Positions 1-8,055 of a stretch of 64,000 nucleotides of DNA are shown here, piece after piece. This DNA is from Siphonodentalium dalli. Its lineage: Eukaryota > Mollusca > Scaphopoda > Gadilida > Siphonodentaliidae. Under the pieces are notes generated by a model. It saw only the letters and a list, made by a program, of their open reading frames with translations. It was not told where the DNA came from and ran no database searches. The position numbers and the translations under genes were made by a program. Location of the stretch: contig CP136068.1 in assembly GCA_032622095.1 (NCBI GenBank), forward strand, positions 60,348,025-60,412,024, written 5' to 3'. Each line of letters opens with the position of its first letter. Position 1 is the stretch's first letter.

Positions 1-82
1 CCGAAATTTCTCTGAATGTTCGCTATTCCGAAGGTTCACCAATCCGAAGGTTCGTTATTCCGAAGGTTCTGTGTTCCAAAGA
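1..82. repeat. 16-bp minisatellite (TTCGYTATTCCGAAGG-like)
   Basis: Four adjacent 16-base units lie at 19-34, 35-50, 51-66 and 67-82, built on TTCGTTATTCCGAAGG. The last is degenerate (TTCTGTGTTCCAAAGA), and 1-18 looks like a further decayed unit. A lone related piece (TTCATTATCACGAAGA) sits near 130-145. The array may continue to the left of the window. Confidence 0.75.
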
Positions 83-690
83 TTTTTTTTATTTTAAGGT
101 TAATTCTATATTCTAAAGTAACGAGAGGGTTCATTATCACGAAGATTCTTTTTATGAAGGAAATAACGTAAAACATTAAATGTGATTTTGTTTTGTTTTC
201 GAGGGTTTTCTTGAGTTTAATGTCATTACGTATGACCTTATTTCTCATTACATATTCACGCCAAGGAGCCCACACAATTGCTATGTTACGATGCGATTTA
301 ATGTGATTATGTGTGACCTAATATCTCAATAATCTGAGGCAAGAGTACGCCTGCTAAAGGCGAATTATAACAGTTGGGGGTATAACGCTCAATAAATACT
401 GGAGGCTATAACAAACTGCGCAGTAGAATATCGCTGAATGGACGAGTATGAGATGAGCCTAAATGCAATTGTGACTTTGTTTAAAGGCCCACTTAATTTT
501 CGAGTCATTAATTTTTTATAGTATATACGGTTTTAATAACAATTTATGCCATAAAATTTGAATAAACTACTATAATTCATCACCATTTGAAAGGCAGAAT
601 ACTTCTATCTCCTAGTTTGAAACACCTTCAAAATACCGCGTCGTATATCTAGCAATAAGCAACCAACATGTCCTCCTCGGCTTTCCATAG
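83..690. other. Non-coding stretch with an imperfect 32-bp duplication
   Basis: I find no credible gene. The only structure is an imperfect direct repeat. The block starting TTTAATGTCATTACGTATGA at 216-247 recurs at 297-328 with about five mismatches, 81 bases apart. The open frame on the minus strand over 36-275 covers the minisatellite and has no coding character. Confidence 0.6.
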
Positions 691-1202
691 ATTTCAACGT
701 AATTTGATACTTATGGGTATTTGTGTCCGGGAAGTGTTTTGAACGGGTCAAATCGTGACCCCGACCTGACCTTGACCTTTAAAACTGTCAATGCAAGGTC
801 AATTTGGGTAAAACGGACAAATTTCGGCGAAATTTTATACCTAGGGATACTTTGGTCCGAGGAGAGTTTTGAACGGGTCAAATCGTGACCTCGGCCTGAC
901 CTTGACCTTCAATATGGCCAATCAAAGGTCAACTCGGATAAAACGGATAGATTTCGACGAAATTTGATACCTATGGGTACTTTTGTCGGGGGGGGGGGTG
1001 TTTTGGACGGGTCAAATCATGACTCTGACCTTACCTTGACCTTCAAAATTGTTAATTAAAGTTCAAGTTGGGAAAAACGGACGGATTTCGACGAAATATG
1101 ATACCTATGGGTAGTTTTCTACGGGTGGGGGTGTTTTGGACTGGACAAATCATGACCCTGACCTGACCTTGACTTTCGAAATAGTCAATTGAAGGTCAAA
1201 TC
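691..1202. repeat. Four diverged tandem copies of a ~130-bp repeat with TGACCT half-sites
   Basis: Copies start at 691, 821, 951 and 1085 with the shared opening ATTTCGACGAAATTTGATAC; spacings are 130, 130 and 134 bases, and the last copy is cut short near 1202. Each holds GGGTCAAATC followed by a TGACC-rich block (for example CCTGACCTTGACCTT). Copy 3 is lengthened by an 11-G run at 988-998. TGACCT is the complement of the nuclear-receptor half-site AGGTCA; whether that matters is unknown. Divergence between copies is far greater than in the large array, so this is an old repeat. Confidence 0.85.
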
Positions 1203-1454
1203 GCACCTTTCACCGGAAAGCAGATGGGAAACAGCCCGGGTGAAGTCGGGCCTATCAGCTTGTGTAATAAAGAAGACAGTTTGATGAAAGTAATGTATGC
1301 CACGAGAAACGGGAAAACTTGAAATATGGAAGTACGCAAATTTCCCGCATAAAATTTGAAAGCTAGTTTATAGAATAATTGTATTATTATTTATATTTAT
1401 GGCTAATAATACGATCTTGGTGGCGTTACCATTTCTGACTATGGTTTTCTTGTG
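1203..1454. other. Upstream region of the 103-codon gene
   Basis: No gene is seen. A small hairpin (GCCCG at 1234-1238 pairing with CGGGC at 1247-1251) is present. The DNA becomes AT-rich toward the TATA box at 1455. Confidence 0.5.
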
Positions 1455-1461
1455 TATATAT
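1455..1461 (+). promoter_or_regulatory. Putative TATA box of the 103-codon gene
   Basis: TATATAT lies about 30 bases upstream of an initiator-like TTCATAAC (1483-1490) and 68 bases before the ATG at 1523. This spacing suits a polymerase II core promoter with a 5' leader of roughly 35-40 bases. The assignment rests on spacing and motif only. Confidence 0.4.
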
Positions 1462-1522
1462 GGCGTTGTATCACGATAGGGGTTCATAACAAATCGCAAT
1501 ATTCACATACATCACACAAACA

Positions 1523-1834
1523 ATGACAAGTCTTCGTAAACGTGAAATCGAGCGCCTTTTGTCGAAAGCAAAAGATGCAACGGACAGACTCATGCAGGGT
1601 GGTTATCCAGCGGCGTTCGTATGTCTCACAAAGGACACAACCCATACTGCCGTGAACATGACTGCATCCCCGGAATCGGAGGCAGCTAACTTCACCGTTG
1701 CGATATCGGAATGTGAATCACAATTGGAAAGATTAACAACGGACGACCACGAGGAACCTCACAGAGAAACGCCACAGAGACGAATTCCCAGACAAAGGAA
1801 ACCGCGCGTAGTTTTCACGCCAAGTAACCAATGA
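1523..1834 (+). CDS. Unrecognised 103-residue protein, compact intronless gene
   Basis: I do not recognise the family. The ATG has A at -3 (acaATG), a favourable eukaryotic context, and is the first ATG after the predicted start site. Residues 1-25 form a charged, possibly helical segment (SLRKREIERLLSKAKDATDR). The middle, about 26-75, is mixed and rich in Thr, Ala and Glu. The tail, about 76-103, is strongly basic (RRIPRQRKPRVVF) and could bind nucleic acid or act as a nuclear localisation signal. There is no signal peptide or membrane segment. A TATA box at 1455 and poly(A) signals at 1912-1921 bracket the frame closely, giving a complete small transcription unit. It may be a mobile-element accessory gene, a lineage-specific gene or a chance open frame; homology was not tested. 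Confidence 0.45.
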   Translation: MTSLRKREIERLLSKAKDATDRLMQGGYPAAFVCLTKDTTHTAVNMTASPESEAANFTVAISECESQLERLTTDDHEEPHRETPQRRIPRQRKPRVVFTPSNQ

Positions 1835-1911
1835 CTTTCAAGTGTAATAATGTAAATCAAAGTTCTGATTATTCTGTTAAAGTTTCTGATATAGCTCTAT
1901 TTCGTCATTTT

Positions 1912-1921
1912 AATAAATAAA
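1912..1921 (+). terminator. Overlapping AATAAA poly(A) signals
   Basis: Two overlapping AATAAA hexamers (1912-1917 and 1916-1921) lie about 80 bases after the stop codon at 1834, followed by T-rich DNA. This is the expected layout for 3'-end processing of the 103-codon gene. Confidence 0.45.
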
Positions 1922-2490
1922 ATTATATATTCATTTGCAAAAACGTTTGTCTTGTCCTTTTTATATACGACATTATAACACAAAATAGCCATGTGCAATT
2001 TGTTGGTTTATGAGACATGTTGATTGTCATGCGCAATTTCCACTCTGCGCATGTGTTGGTTTATGAGGCATGCGCGTGTGTGGATATCCGCAGCCTCAAT
2101 ATAACTGTCAGCGCCTGCGGGTTTGTCAATACAGGGATCACGTTACCGCAGAGCCACACAATGCTCATTTGTCGGCTTAACTACGGCAAACCCGCCGTGC
2201 GCCTTTGTGTTAATCCCGCCAAATTACATACCTCCAAAATGCGTTGAATAGCACAACATGTCAATTTCTAGAAAGTAGGCAGAGATCATTTACTAATGAT
2301 AAAAATTTATCCCAAAATGACTACCGAAAATCGGACAGTTGATAGCAGTTATATCCATTTCGTTTTCTACGAATTGGAATATTTGGAGCAAAAATTGCGA
2401 ACGTTTAACATGTAGGCTGAGTCAGTTGATATTTTGTCACCTGATCAGATCAAACGAATCTCTATTGTGTTGTTGGATATCGAGAGTCAA
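1922..2490. other. Non-coding stretch with a 19-bp direct repeat
   Basis: A motif of the form TGTTGGTTTATGAGRCATG occurs at 2001-2019 and 2053-2071, 52 bases apart, and a related ATGYGCAATTT occurs before each. The 76-codon open frame at 2017-2247 runs through these repeats and has no features of a protein I know, so I do not call it. Nothing else is recognisable up to the end of the decayed gene at 2491. Confidence 0.5.
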
Positions 2491-2946
2491 TTAAACATTG
2501 GCATCTGAATCACAATGACCAGCACACACACATAGTGCAGTACACGGTAGGTTAGCTTTAACACACTTGCACAAGTTTTTGCACGCTTTCTTGCAACCGC
2601 AGTGAATTAACTCCTGACAAACGTTGCTGGCATAAGGAAGTTGTGACCACTTTGGTGCGAATCCATCTGGAAGAATATTCCAGCCCCAATCGGATGGGCA
2701 GGGCAACTTCTGTGCAGCGACGAATGACTGTCCCCAGATGAAACCTGCTTGATATGCAACTCGATTGACGTGTTCCCTGAGAGCGCCAAGTGTCGGTGGA
2801 ATGGTCTCTATGGTTCTAGTACCTTTGGCGAATAACAATCTCCTAGCCTCATTCACAGTCATTGTTCCAGAAGTCTTGGAGTACATAAGAACGACGAACC
2901 GCTGTATAATATCCAATGAACCCTCGTCAACACTTGAGTCAAGCAT
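2491..2946 (-). pseudogene. C-terminal segment with a ten-cysteine cluster
   Basis: A 151-codon frame in the same phase as the preceding segment. It contains SLDIIQRFVVLMYSKTS, VNEARRLLF, TIETIPPTLGALREHVNRVA, YQAGFIWGQ and a Trp/Pro-rich stretch. It ends in ten cysteines within about 36 residues, spaced CxC, CxxxC, CxC, CTALCxCxxxC. The cluster recalls CXC or pre-SET type zinc clusters, so zinc binding is a reasonable inference. The natural stop is TAA at 2491-2493, so the C-terminus appears complete. Confidence 0.7.
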
Positions 2947-2964
2947 AACAAGGCGTCCGTGAGT

Positions 2965-3890
2965 TCAGGATACGATTCCCATGCAGACATGCCACGCTGT
3001 TTTCTTACCTCTCCCGGCAAAATCGGATGTAGTGTCTGACCCAGTTAATGCATGGAAAGCCGGTAACATCTTTGATTTATCGGGACCAATCGAAGCAGCT
3101 ATTTCATAGGTTGGTATCAAACGATAGTTTTTTTTTACCCCGAAGGCAATCCACAATTCTTCAATTTCAAATTGACAAACATTAGCTACGGCAAGAACTA
3201 CAACGTCGGTATCGACAGTTCGGGTTAAAACTTTGGTGTCTCCGTTGCTAACTGAATGTGATACATGAAGAATAACCCGCGTATCTGCCTCTTCGTGATT
3301 GCACGATACCATTCCGTCAATCGGTGCGTCTCCACCATTAATACACAACACATGGTTCTCTTCCGTCACGAATAGTTGCTTCTGGGAAACATCGAGTTCG
3401 ACTAATTTATTGGACAGAAATGAAAACAATTCAGACTTATTCTCCGAATTACGGAGGTACGATGACCAGTTGCGTAGTATCTGAGTTTTTTCCAGCACAC
3501 GTCTTCTGATCCCTTCACCTCGCTGTTCTCTGATTCCAGATTTCAAATTTTTTGGTAAGTATCTATCCCATACAACGTCAACTCGTTTCGCGTTTTCTAG
3601 CTGTGACGTCACATATGGCACAAACGAGTTATCTGCATAATCACCAAATGTTGCTGAAGATGCTGGTTGGACCATGTTGACAATCACCGATCCATCAAGT
3701 ACAATCGCCGTCACATCTGGTGGGTGTTCAGATGCTTTGCTTGGCGCGGTCTGTTCCAAACAGCTTAGAAGATCAGACTTCGTCCCAGTTCGCAGCTTGC
3801 CATTAGCAGAAAGTGCTGGAGGGTTCGCTTGATTTTCGTGGGAAAAGAATTGTTCCAGGTCACCATCTCTCACTTGACACCCTATTTTTT
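2965..3890 (-). pseudogene. HEEADTR / TGSDTTS segment of the decayed family copy
   Basis: Longest intact part, about 302 codons from the internal ATG at 3873; the family-like reading starts before it, after the A6 run. Landmarks in order: RDGDLEQFFSHENQ, GKLRTGTKSDLL, VTAIVLDGSVIVNM, RVDVVWDRYLPKNLKSG, REQRGEGIRRRV, CNHEEADTRVILH (about residue 190), RTVDTDVVVLAVA (about 218), ELWIAFGVKKNYR and HALTGSDTTSDFAGRGKKTAW (about 272-292). The Asp/Glu-rich motifs resemble a metal-binding nuclease-like core, but this is inference; I know of no assay for the family. The frame ends at a TGA at 2965-2967. The adjacent frame from 2981 reads WESYPELTDALL, the expected continuation. Confidence 0.75.
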
Positions 3891-4535
3891 CCGCGAAAAC
3901 AACAGACAGTCGTTTTTCAAAGAGTAATTTTTATTTTGGAGTTTTTATTTTCTTTTAGATTGAGTACCGAAGAGAGACAGGGACAACTTTGTAATTGTAT
4001 CAGAATGTGGGTCATTTGAGTCTGGTTTGAGCAATCTCTGTTCAACGAACTCGGCGTATTTTTCAGCTGCTTTCTGCCTTGCAGATGTTATTGAAACAAT
4101 CACATCGGTTGACATACAGTCCATAGTATCGAGTCGAATAAGGTCAGGACTTGTCTCAAGAAAAGGGTTGCCAACTTATTCCAACACAGAAACAAGCGAA
4201 GACACATCATTAAGAAAATATGCATGCTTCTTTGGTGACCATTCATGATGATTAGATGCTAATACGTCTGTGTGGTTAGAGTATTCGAACTCATTAATAA
4301 TTCTCAGGTCCTGACAAAAGCCACTAGAATATTATGATCTAGTGAGAAAAACCAGGGCATTATTTTGTCCAGGCAATCCAAATAAAGAGGGAAATCTCCA
4401 ACCCTGAGTGATCGCACGAAAACATTGAGAAGAATTTCTAGTTCGGCCACTGTGTACCAATACATGAACTGCGGATAGTTTTTAACACACCCTTCGCACC
4501 ACTTCCCAAATGACAGTTTTGAAGTACACTCGTTT
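3891..4535 (-). pseudogene. Frame-shifted middle of the decayed family copy, with deletion and two stops
   Basis: No long open frame exists here, but the translation is readable in pieces. 4535-4328 gives KWCEGCVKNYPQF, LLNVFVRSLRVGDFPLYLD and MPWFFSLDHN. The phase then changes and RIINEFEYSN follows directly. By my memory of the family, several dozen residues normally sit between these blocks (including a QAHEQNN-type motif), so an internal deletion is inferred near 4320-4331. The reading continues through HHEWSPKKHAYFLND, a TAA at 4176-4178, GNPFLETSPDLIRLDT, a TAA at 3945-3947 in a Lys-rich linker, and SLKNDCLLFSR, up to the A6 frameshift at 3885-3890. Confidence 0.65.
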
Positions 4536-5559
4536 GTTGATCATTGATAAAATCAGTGTATGTCCTATCTAAGAGAACAGGAAGGGCTGCCACAGTTACT
4601 TGATGAGCATAACGAGATTGCTTGAGTTTATGTCCGGACAATATTGAATCACATTTGCCTGATGTAGTTATACCCGCACGAACAAACATATCTGACCAAC
4701 CACTGTTAGCCAGCCACTGTCCCAATACTGACAAAAACGCCATCTCGATATGCGTGCCACCCATCATGATGACGCACGTATTCTCACCATAACGTTCGGG
4801 AAATGTCCATTGGATGCGCTTTGCTAGACTAAATAAAGGTTGATCCATAGCTAAAACAGGAATCTGTCCTGCGTTGGGAAATTCAACAGCATCTTGCACA
4901 ATTCGCATTGAGTGCATAATCATCGCTGCCGAATTTGCATTCTCTGTGAATAGAGGCAGAAGTCCAATTATTGCTTGTGGCATCACACGTTCCTGTTTAT
5001 TTGAGTAGAATGCTGACCAATTAAGGTGCGAGTCCACTTTCTCCACTTCATTTGATTTCCCATGAGATACTACATCCACCAGCTTGGACAACCACTCGTC
5101 TTCGTCAGCTGTGGCAAGCTGGAATTTCTGTCCATCTGGACGAACAGCACCTTCAACAGGCGGTACCAAAACATCAGAATTGCTCAAAGAAACAGGTTTG
5201 ACCATGGTATAACTGTGCGGGGTGTTGCCAGTGAATGAACTCCCTGATGAGTCGTAGTTATGCCTTGCCCTCTGTGATCCTGTATTTTCTGTAGAAACAT
5301 GATTCGTTAGTGATACGGCGGTACCGTGGAATGAATCCTTAGCCGTAGTCGATGAAGGATTATGATCTATGTTGTCCACGGCGGCAGTTGTGAACACACC
5401 AGTTTTCATATCAGGTGGACAAACCAAACCCTCTTGTGCAAACTGGGCGCACACAGTATTAGCAAGGCAGTTTGAGATACTCATCACGCGTTTGTATGAT
5501 ACAGAAAGTCCAAGACTATGAAGTTTGTCGACAATTTTTTTTCTTTCTGGTTGCCTCAT
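4438..5559 (-). pseudogene. Central segment of the decayed family copy (IDHNPSS, GGTHIEM)
   Basis: A 373-codon frame in the same phase as the upstream segment, separated from it by a single stop. Landmarks are SLGLSVSYKRVM near the start, AVDNIDHNPSSTTAKDSFHG around residue 60, LLPLFTENANSAAM around 200, PVLAMDQPLFSLAKRIQW around 235, MMGGTHIEMAFLSVLGQWL around 270, and RYAHQVTVAALPVLL around 320. The last roughly 35 residues of the open frame are out of phase. From about 4535 the family-like reading shifts to another frame with KWCEGCVKNYPQFMYWY. Residues 80-160 are Ser/Thr-rich and low in conservation signals. Confidence 0.7.
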
Positions 5560-5562
5560 GAA

Positions 5563-5898
5563 TCACCACGCCGAGATAAATTGCCAGGGGGGGGGGGTTT
5601 CCCGTTTTGTATCATAACGAGTATGTTCATTTGGTTTGCGTGACGTTCGTTTATCCTTGACCACATTATACCCTATGAGTTGTGATATGCTATGCCCTGG
5701 TACAGAATAATCTGGACTGTCCTCTTTAATATCTTTAGACACACATTTTGGTCCATACAGTATAAGCCTGACAAGGGTACTGAGCATGTTCGGTACAGAC
5801 TTTTGCTGCCACTCCGCGTTAAGATGTCCATGAAATTCCTCCCCGTGTTCTTGGGTGCTAAATATTTCATCACGAACCATTCTGGCTACTTTCTCCAA
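5563..5898 (-). pseudogene. N-terminal segment of the decayed family copy
   Basis: About 111 codons. The first ATG is at 5880 (MVRDEIF); the codons before it follow a stop, so the true N-terminus is missing or lies in another frame. Recognisable family-like stretches are the SVPNMLSTLVRLILYGP block and SISQLIGYNVVKDKR. After the C11 tract the frame reads into WQFISAW and a TGA at 5560-5562. The adjacent frame instead reads LAIYLGVVIHEATRKK, which fits the family better, and the original frame resumes after the A8 run. Confidence 0.65.
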
Positions 5899-6618
5899 TC
5901 AGGAAGGCATCAGAATCAAACACGATTATTTCTTATATACTGTGTTATAGGTACGTACGCATAACTTTTACCTATGGTAACAGCATCAATTATCGTTTGT
6001 GATGTATTGGACACGAGAGAAGCTAAAATAAAACAAAAACAAAAAAACCTCAGAATACGTTTTAGCTTATTGTATAAATGGCGTTATTTTTAACTTCCGG
6101 TTGCCATTCATGGGTTATCTGACATTTTTGTGGATAAGTTGTATTCCATACAGATCATATGCATATAATGGTTGTCTTTTGAGAGTAACAGCAAGCTTAT
6201 TGCGACAACACACTAGCTAGAGCTCATTTCATGTCACCAATAATGTACAGGACGTTTTAACACTGTCTCTTTGGTACCTTTGTTTAACCTAATTCTATAA
6301 ATTACTCGCATACCAGAAAAGACTTTATATGGTAGGCTAAAGATTTACGCCAATAAACAATGCAAAAAAAGACCATAATTATATATTATTTACCCATATT
6401 TTTTTCAATTTAATTCAAAAATAGTAAAAAACAAAACAAAAATTTGAATTTTGGCGGCCATTTTGGGCAGCCATCTTGGATTATTAAAAAAAATAATTAG
6501 ATTCAGAAGAAAGTATATTATGTTCACAATGTTCCCACAATTTTCCACCTGTATTCCGATATAAATATAGGTTATTTCTGAGAGTTAAGGCGACTACCAT
6601 GAAAAACTGTTACTTTAG
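5899..6618. other. Gene-free AT-rich stretch with paired GCCATYTTGG motifs
   Basis: No gene is seen. It has A-rich runs (6020-6050, 6425-6445). A motif GCCATTTTGG at 6457-6466 is repeated as GCCATCTTGG at 6470-6479. The shared core resembles a YY1-type site, but the pair may equally be part of a dispersed repeat. Confidence 0.5.
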
Positions 6619-6652
6619 AAGGTCAAGGTCAAATAAAAGGTCAAGGAGGTCA
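6619..6652 (+). repeat. Cluster of four AGGTCA half-sites
   Basis: AGGTCA occurs at 6620-6625, 6626-6631, 6638-6643 and 6647-6652, the first two with no spacer. It is the complement of the TGACCT motif of the 691-1202 repeat. It could be a nuclear-receptor type element or a remnant of a dispersed repeat. Confidence 0.55.
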
Positions 6653-7005
6653 TTAAAAGTTGGAACCCGCTAACTGGGTAATGTACACCACATACAGACA
6701 AAACCCTGAAAGTTTCATGCTTCTATCACAAAGTGAACGATTGGTGCAGCTAGGCCCTCCACTAAATATCGCTACCTGGAAGTCTCCGGTCCCATAACGT
6801 AATCGCGGATAAAATTTCGTAACCGCATCTCAACTGATTGCCATCTTCGTCTACCCCATTGACCTCATTCTGGACACCTCGACCTATGACATCTGGGCTA
6901 CGGAATCTGACGATGTTTGCCGAATGCATCTTAAGGGTGTGTTTCAGTTAGTCCCGTCGCTGGCTCAGTCCACTCCGCTTACTACTCCGTAACGTTACGC
7001 TCCCG
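6653..7005. other. Unique DNA abutting the satellite array
   Basis: No gene is seen. The base composition is visibly richer in G+C than the DNA to its left. A perfect 12-bp palindrome, CGTAACGTTACG, lies at 6988-6999, six bases before the array begins. I find none of this stretch inside the array. Confidence 0.55.
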
Positions 7006-7011
7006 ACTATA

Positions 7012-7463
7012 GGTTACAATACACCAAATACAAATTAGTAGAGTGATTTCCCCTGGGACCCCCCAAGCTAGGATCAGCATAAAAAAAATTCTGGCAGCTG
7101 AATGGTCAATGATACATGGATGAAAAGTGCACGAAAAAATGCACAGATGTGTTTCCCGTCGAGAAACATCAAATATAACCACATGGTAAATGGTTATGGC
7201 TGTGCAAGTGGCGAATAATTTATGGGAGGTGTTTGTGTTTTTTTCGATGTCATTTTTTTCACAATTTTAAGGGTAGTGTGACGTTTGTCAAGCTCCAGTG
7301 TGATCTACCATGTTAACAAGTACTTTTTTGCACATTTCTGTGTGTCTAAAAGGACGTTCTTTAATTTCAAATACTCGTGCAGGGTCAAAGCTTTGCAACG
7401 AATATAGGCCAGCGGGATTTGTTAACACTGAGGCCTATGTAAATCATTTGGTGTATTGTAACC
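7012..7463. mobile_element. MITE-like cassette, first copy at the array edge
   Basis: Begins GGTTACAATACACCAAAT (7012-7029) and ends with its exact reverse complement (7446-7463), giving 18-bp perfect terminal inverted repeats. TATA flanks it on both sides (7008-7011, 7464-7467). It is 452 bases here because of a C6 run; the usual copy is 451. It has no coding capacity. There are 32 copies in the window, each ending five bases before a monomer start: 14 up to 24783, then before 28746, 30078, 31410, 35374, 36706, 40669, 42001, 45087, 47296, 50382, 51714, 53046, 54378, 56587, 57919, 59251, 62337 and 63669. Features fit a non-autonomous DNA transposon. The superfamily cannot be fixed because the palindromic target hides the exact duplication length (0 to 4 bases). 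Confidence 0.75.
7127..7197. other. Three consecutive hairpins inside the cassette
   Basis: First: GTGCA 7127-7131 with TGCAC 7140-7144. Second: GATGTGTTTC 7146-7155 with GAAACATC 7163-7170, with a small bulge. Third: ATAACCA 7175-7181 with TGGTTAT 7191-7197. They follow one another within 71 bases and recur in the other cassette copies. This could be structural DNA of a MITE or a folded RNA; no function is shown. Confidence 0.5.
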
Positions 7464-7784
7464 TATAGTGAAAAATGGTCGTTTTTCAGATTTCTGCTCT
7501 GAAACAAGTCCCGTGCTTATTATGCCCATGAAACAAATTGGAGACATAAAGCACGCGATACGACAGCTTATTTGGCGCCGGAGCCGTCCAATAAAATTAC
7601 AAATTAACCCCTCTGATGCTATTTCTGCTTCTCGTTGTAGAACCGAAAATTACCATTTTCGACATATTTTTGGGCCCAATGGTGTCCCTTTAATGAATGT
7701 GAGACCATATTTGTTGGCGTCCGACATCCTAGATGAACGACAAGGCAGATTTGTCGGGTTTGGGCACGACATGAGAGTAAAGCG

Positions 7785-7792
7785 TGACGTCA
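7785..7792. promoter_or_regulatory. CRE palindrome TGACGTCA in each monomer
   Basis: A perfect TGACGTCA, the consensus for CREB/ATF-type factors, repeated once per monomer. A related TGACGTGG lies at 8272-8279, just before the TATA box. Function is not shown by sequence alone. Confidence 0.35.
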
Positions 7793-8009
7793 GATGGACC
7801 ATACCCTAAAATGTGATGCAAAATCGGACCCGATTCGGGTCAAACTAAGTTGAATTGCCCCTGTTAGATGACAGGTTGACAAAAAAGCCTACCATGGAAG
7901 TTTGCAGAAATGGTTCGACTATCCAACGCGCACAAATTTCGGCCAATAAATATATTCTTGTGACGGGACAATTTTGATTTTCTGTCGATATTTTTCGAAA
8001 ATTGTGTAG

Positions 8010-8055
8010 GTGCGCCCAATGTGAAACCTAAGTGCGCCCAATTCGCCTAGCGAAT
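8010..8055. repeat. Doubled 11-mer and adjoining hairpin
   Basis: GTGCGCCCAAT occurs at 8010-8020 and 8032-8042 with an 11-base spacer that itself starts GTG, a period of 22 bases or about two helical turns. A perfect six-base hairpin with a CTA loop (8041-8055) overlaps the second copy's end. The layout resembles a paired protein-binding site and is present in every monomer. Confidence 0.55.

Larger units (their letters stand above)
2491..5898 (-). pseudogene. Decayed copy of a large metazoan repeat-associated protein family (HEEADTR / TGSDTTS / Cys-cluster)
   Basis: Reading right to left, five segments in order form one protein; their landmarks are IDHNPSSTTA, DSFHGT, MMGGTHIEMA, FVRSLRVGDF, HEEADTR, DTDVVVLA, TGSDTTSDFAGRGKK and a C-terminal cysteine cluster. 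I recall this order from many uncharacterised, multi-copy invertebrate proteins; its biochemical role is unknown to me. Breaks seen: a local frame change between a C11 and an A8 run (5587-5597, about 5532-5539); a frameshift near 4530-4540; an apparent internal deletion near 4320-4331, where the DHN segment jumps to RIINEFEYSN; an in-frame TAA at 4176-4178; an in-frame TAA at 3945-3947; a frameshift at the A6 run 3885-3890; and a local frame change around 2931-2985. No splice sites explain these. I read it as a pseudogene, with some breaks possibly sequencing error. Confidence 0.8.

Noticed and set aside
36-275. 79-codon minus-strand open frame
   Set aside because: It lies over the 16-bp minisatellite and low-complexity AT-rich DNA, with no domain or promoter.
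2017-2247. 76-codon plus-strand open frame
   Set aside because: It runs through the 19-bp direct repeats, has no recognisable features and no supporting signals.
5692-5964. 90-codon plus-strand open frame, and similar ones at 3813-4019 and 4027-4248
   Set aside because: They are antisense to the decayed minus-strand gene, whose own reading has clear motifs.
7468-7809. A 113-codon open frame present in nearly every monomer, extended to 125 codons in short monomers
   Set aside because: It opens with GTG (or TTG when extended across the empty site), not ATG. Its identity between copies follows from array homogenisation. Differences include Gly/Arg, Lys/Glu and Asn/Lys changes with no bias to silent sites, and the last copy has a frameshift.
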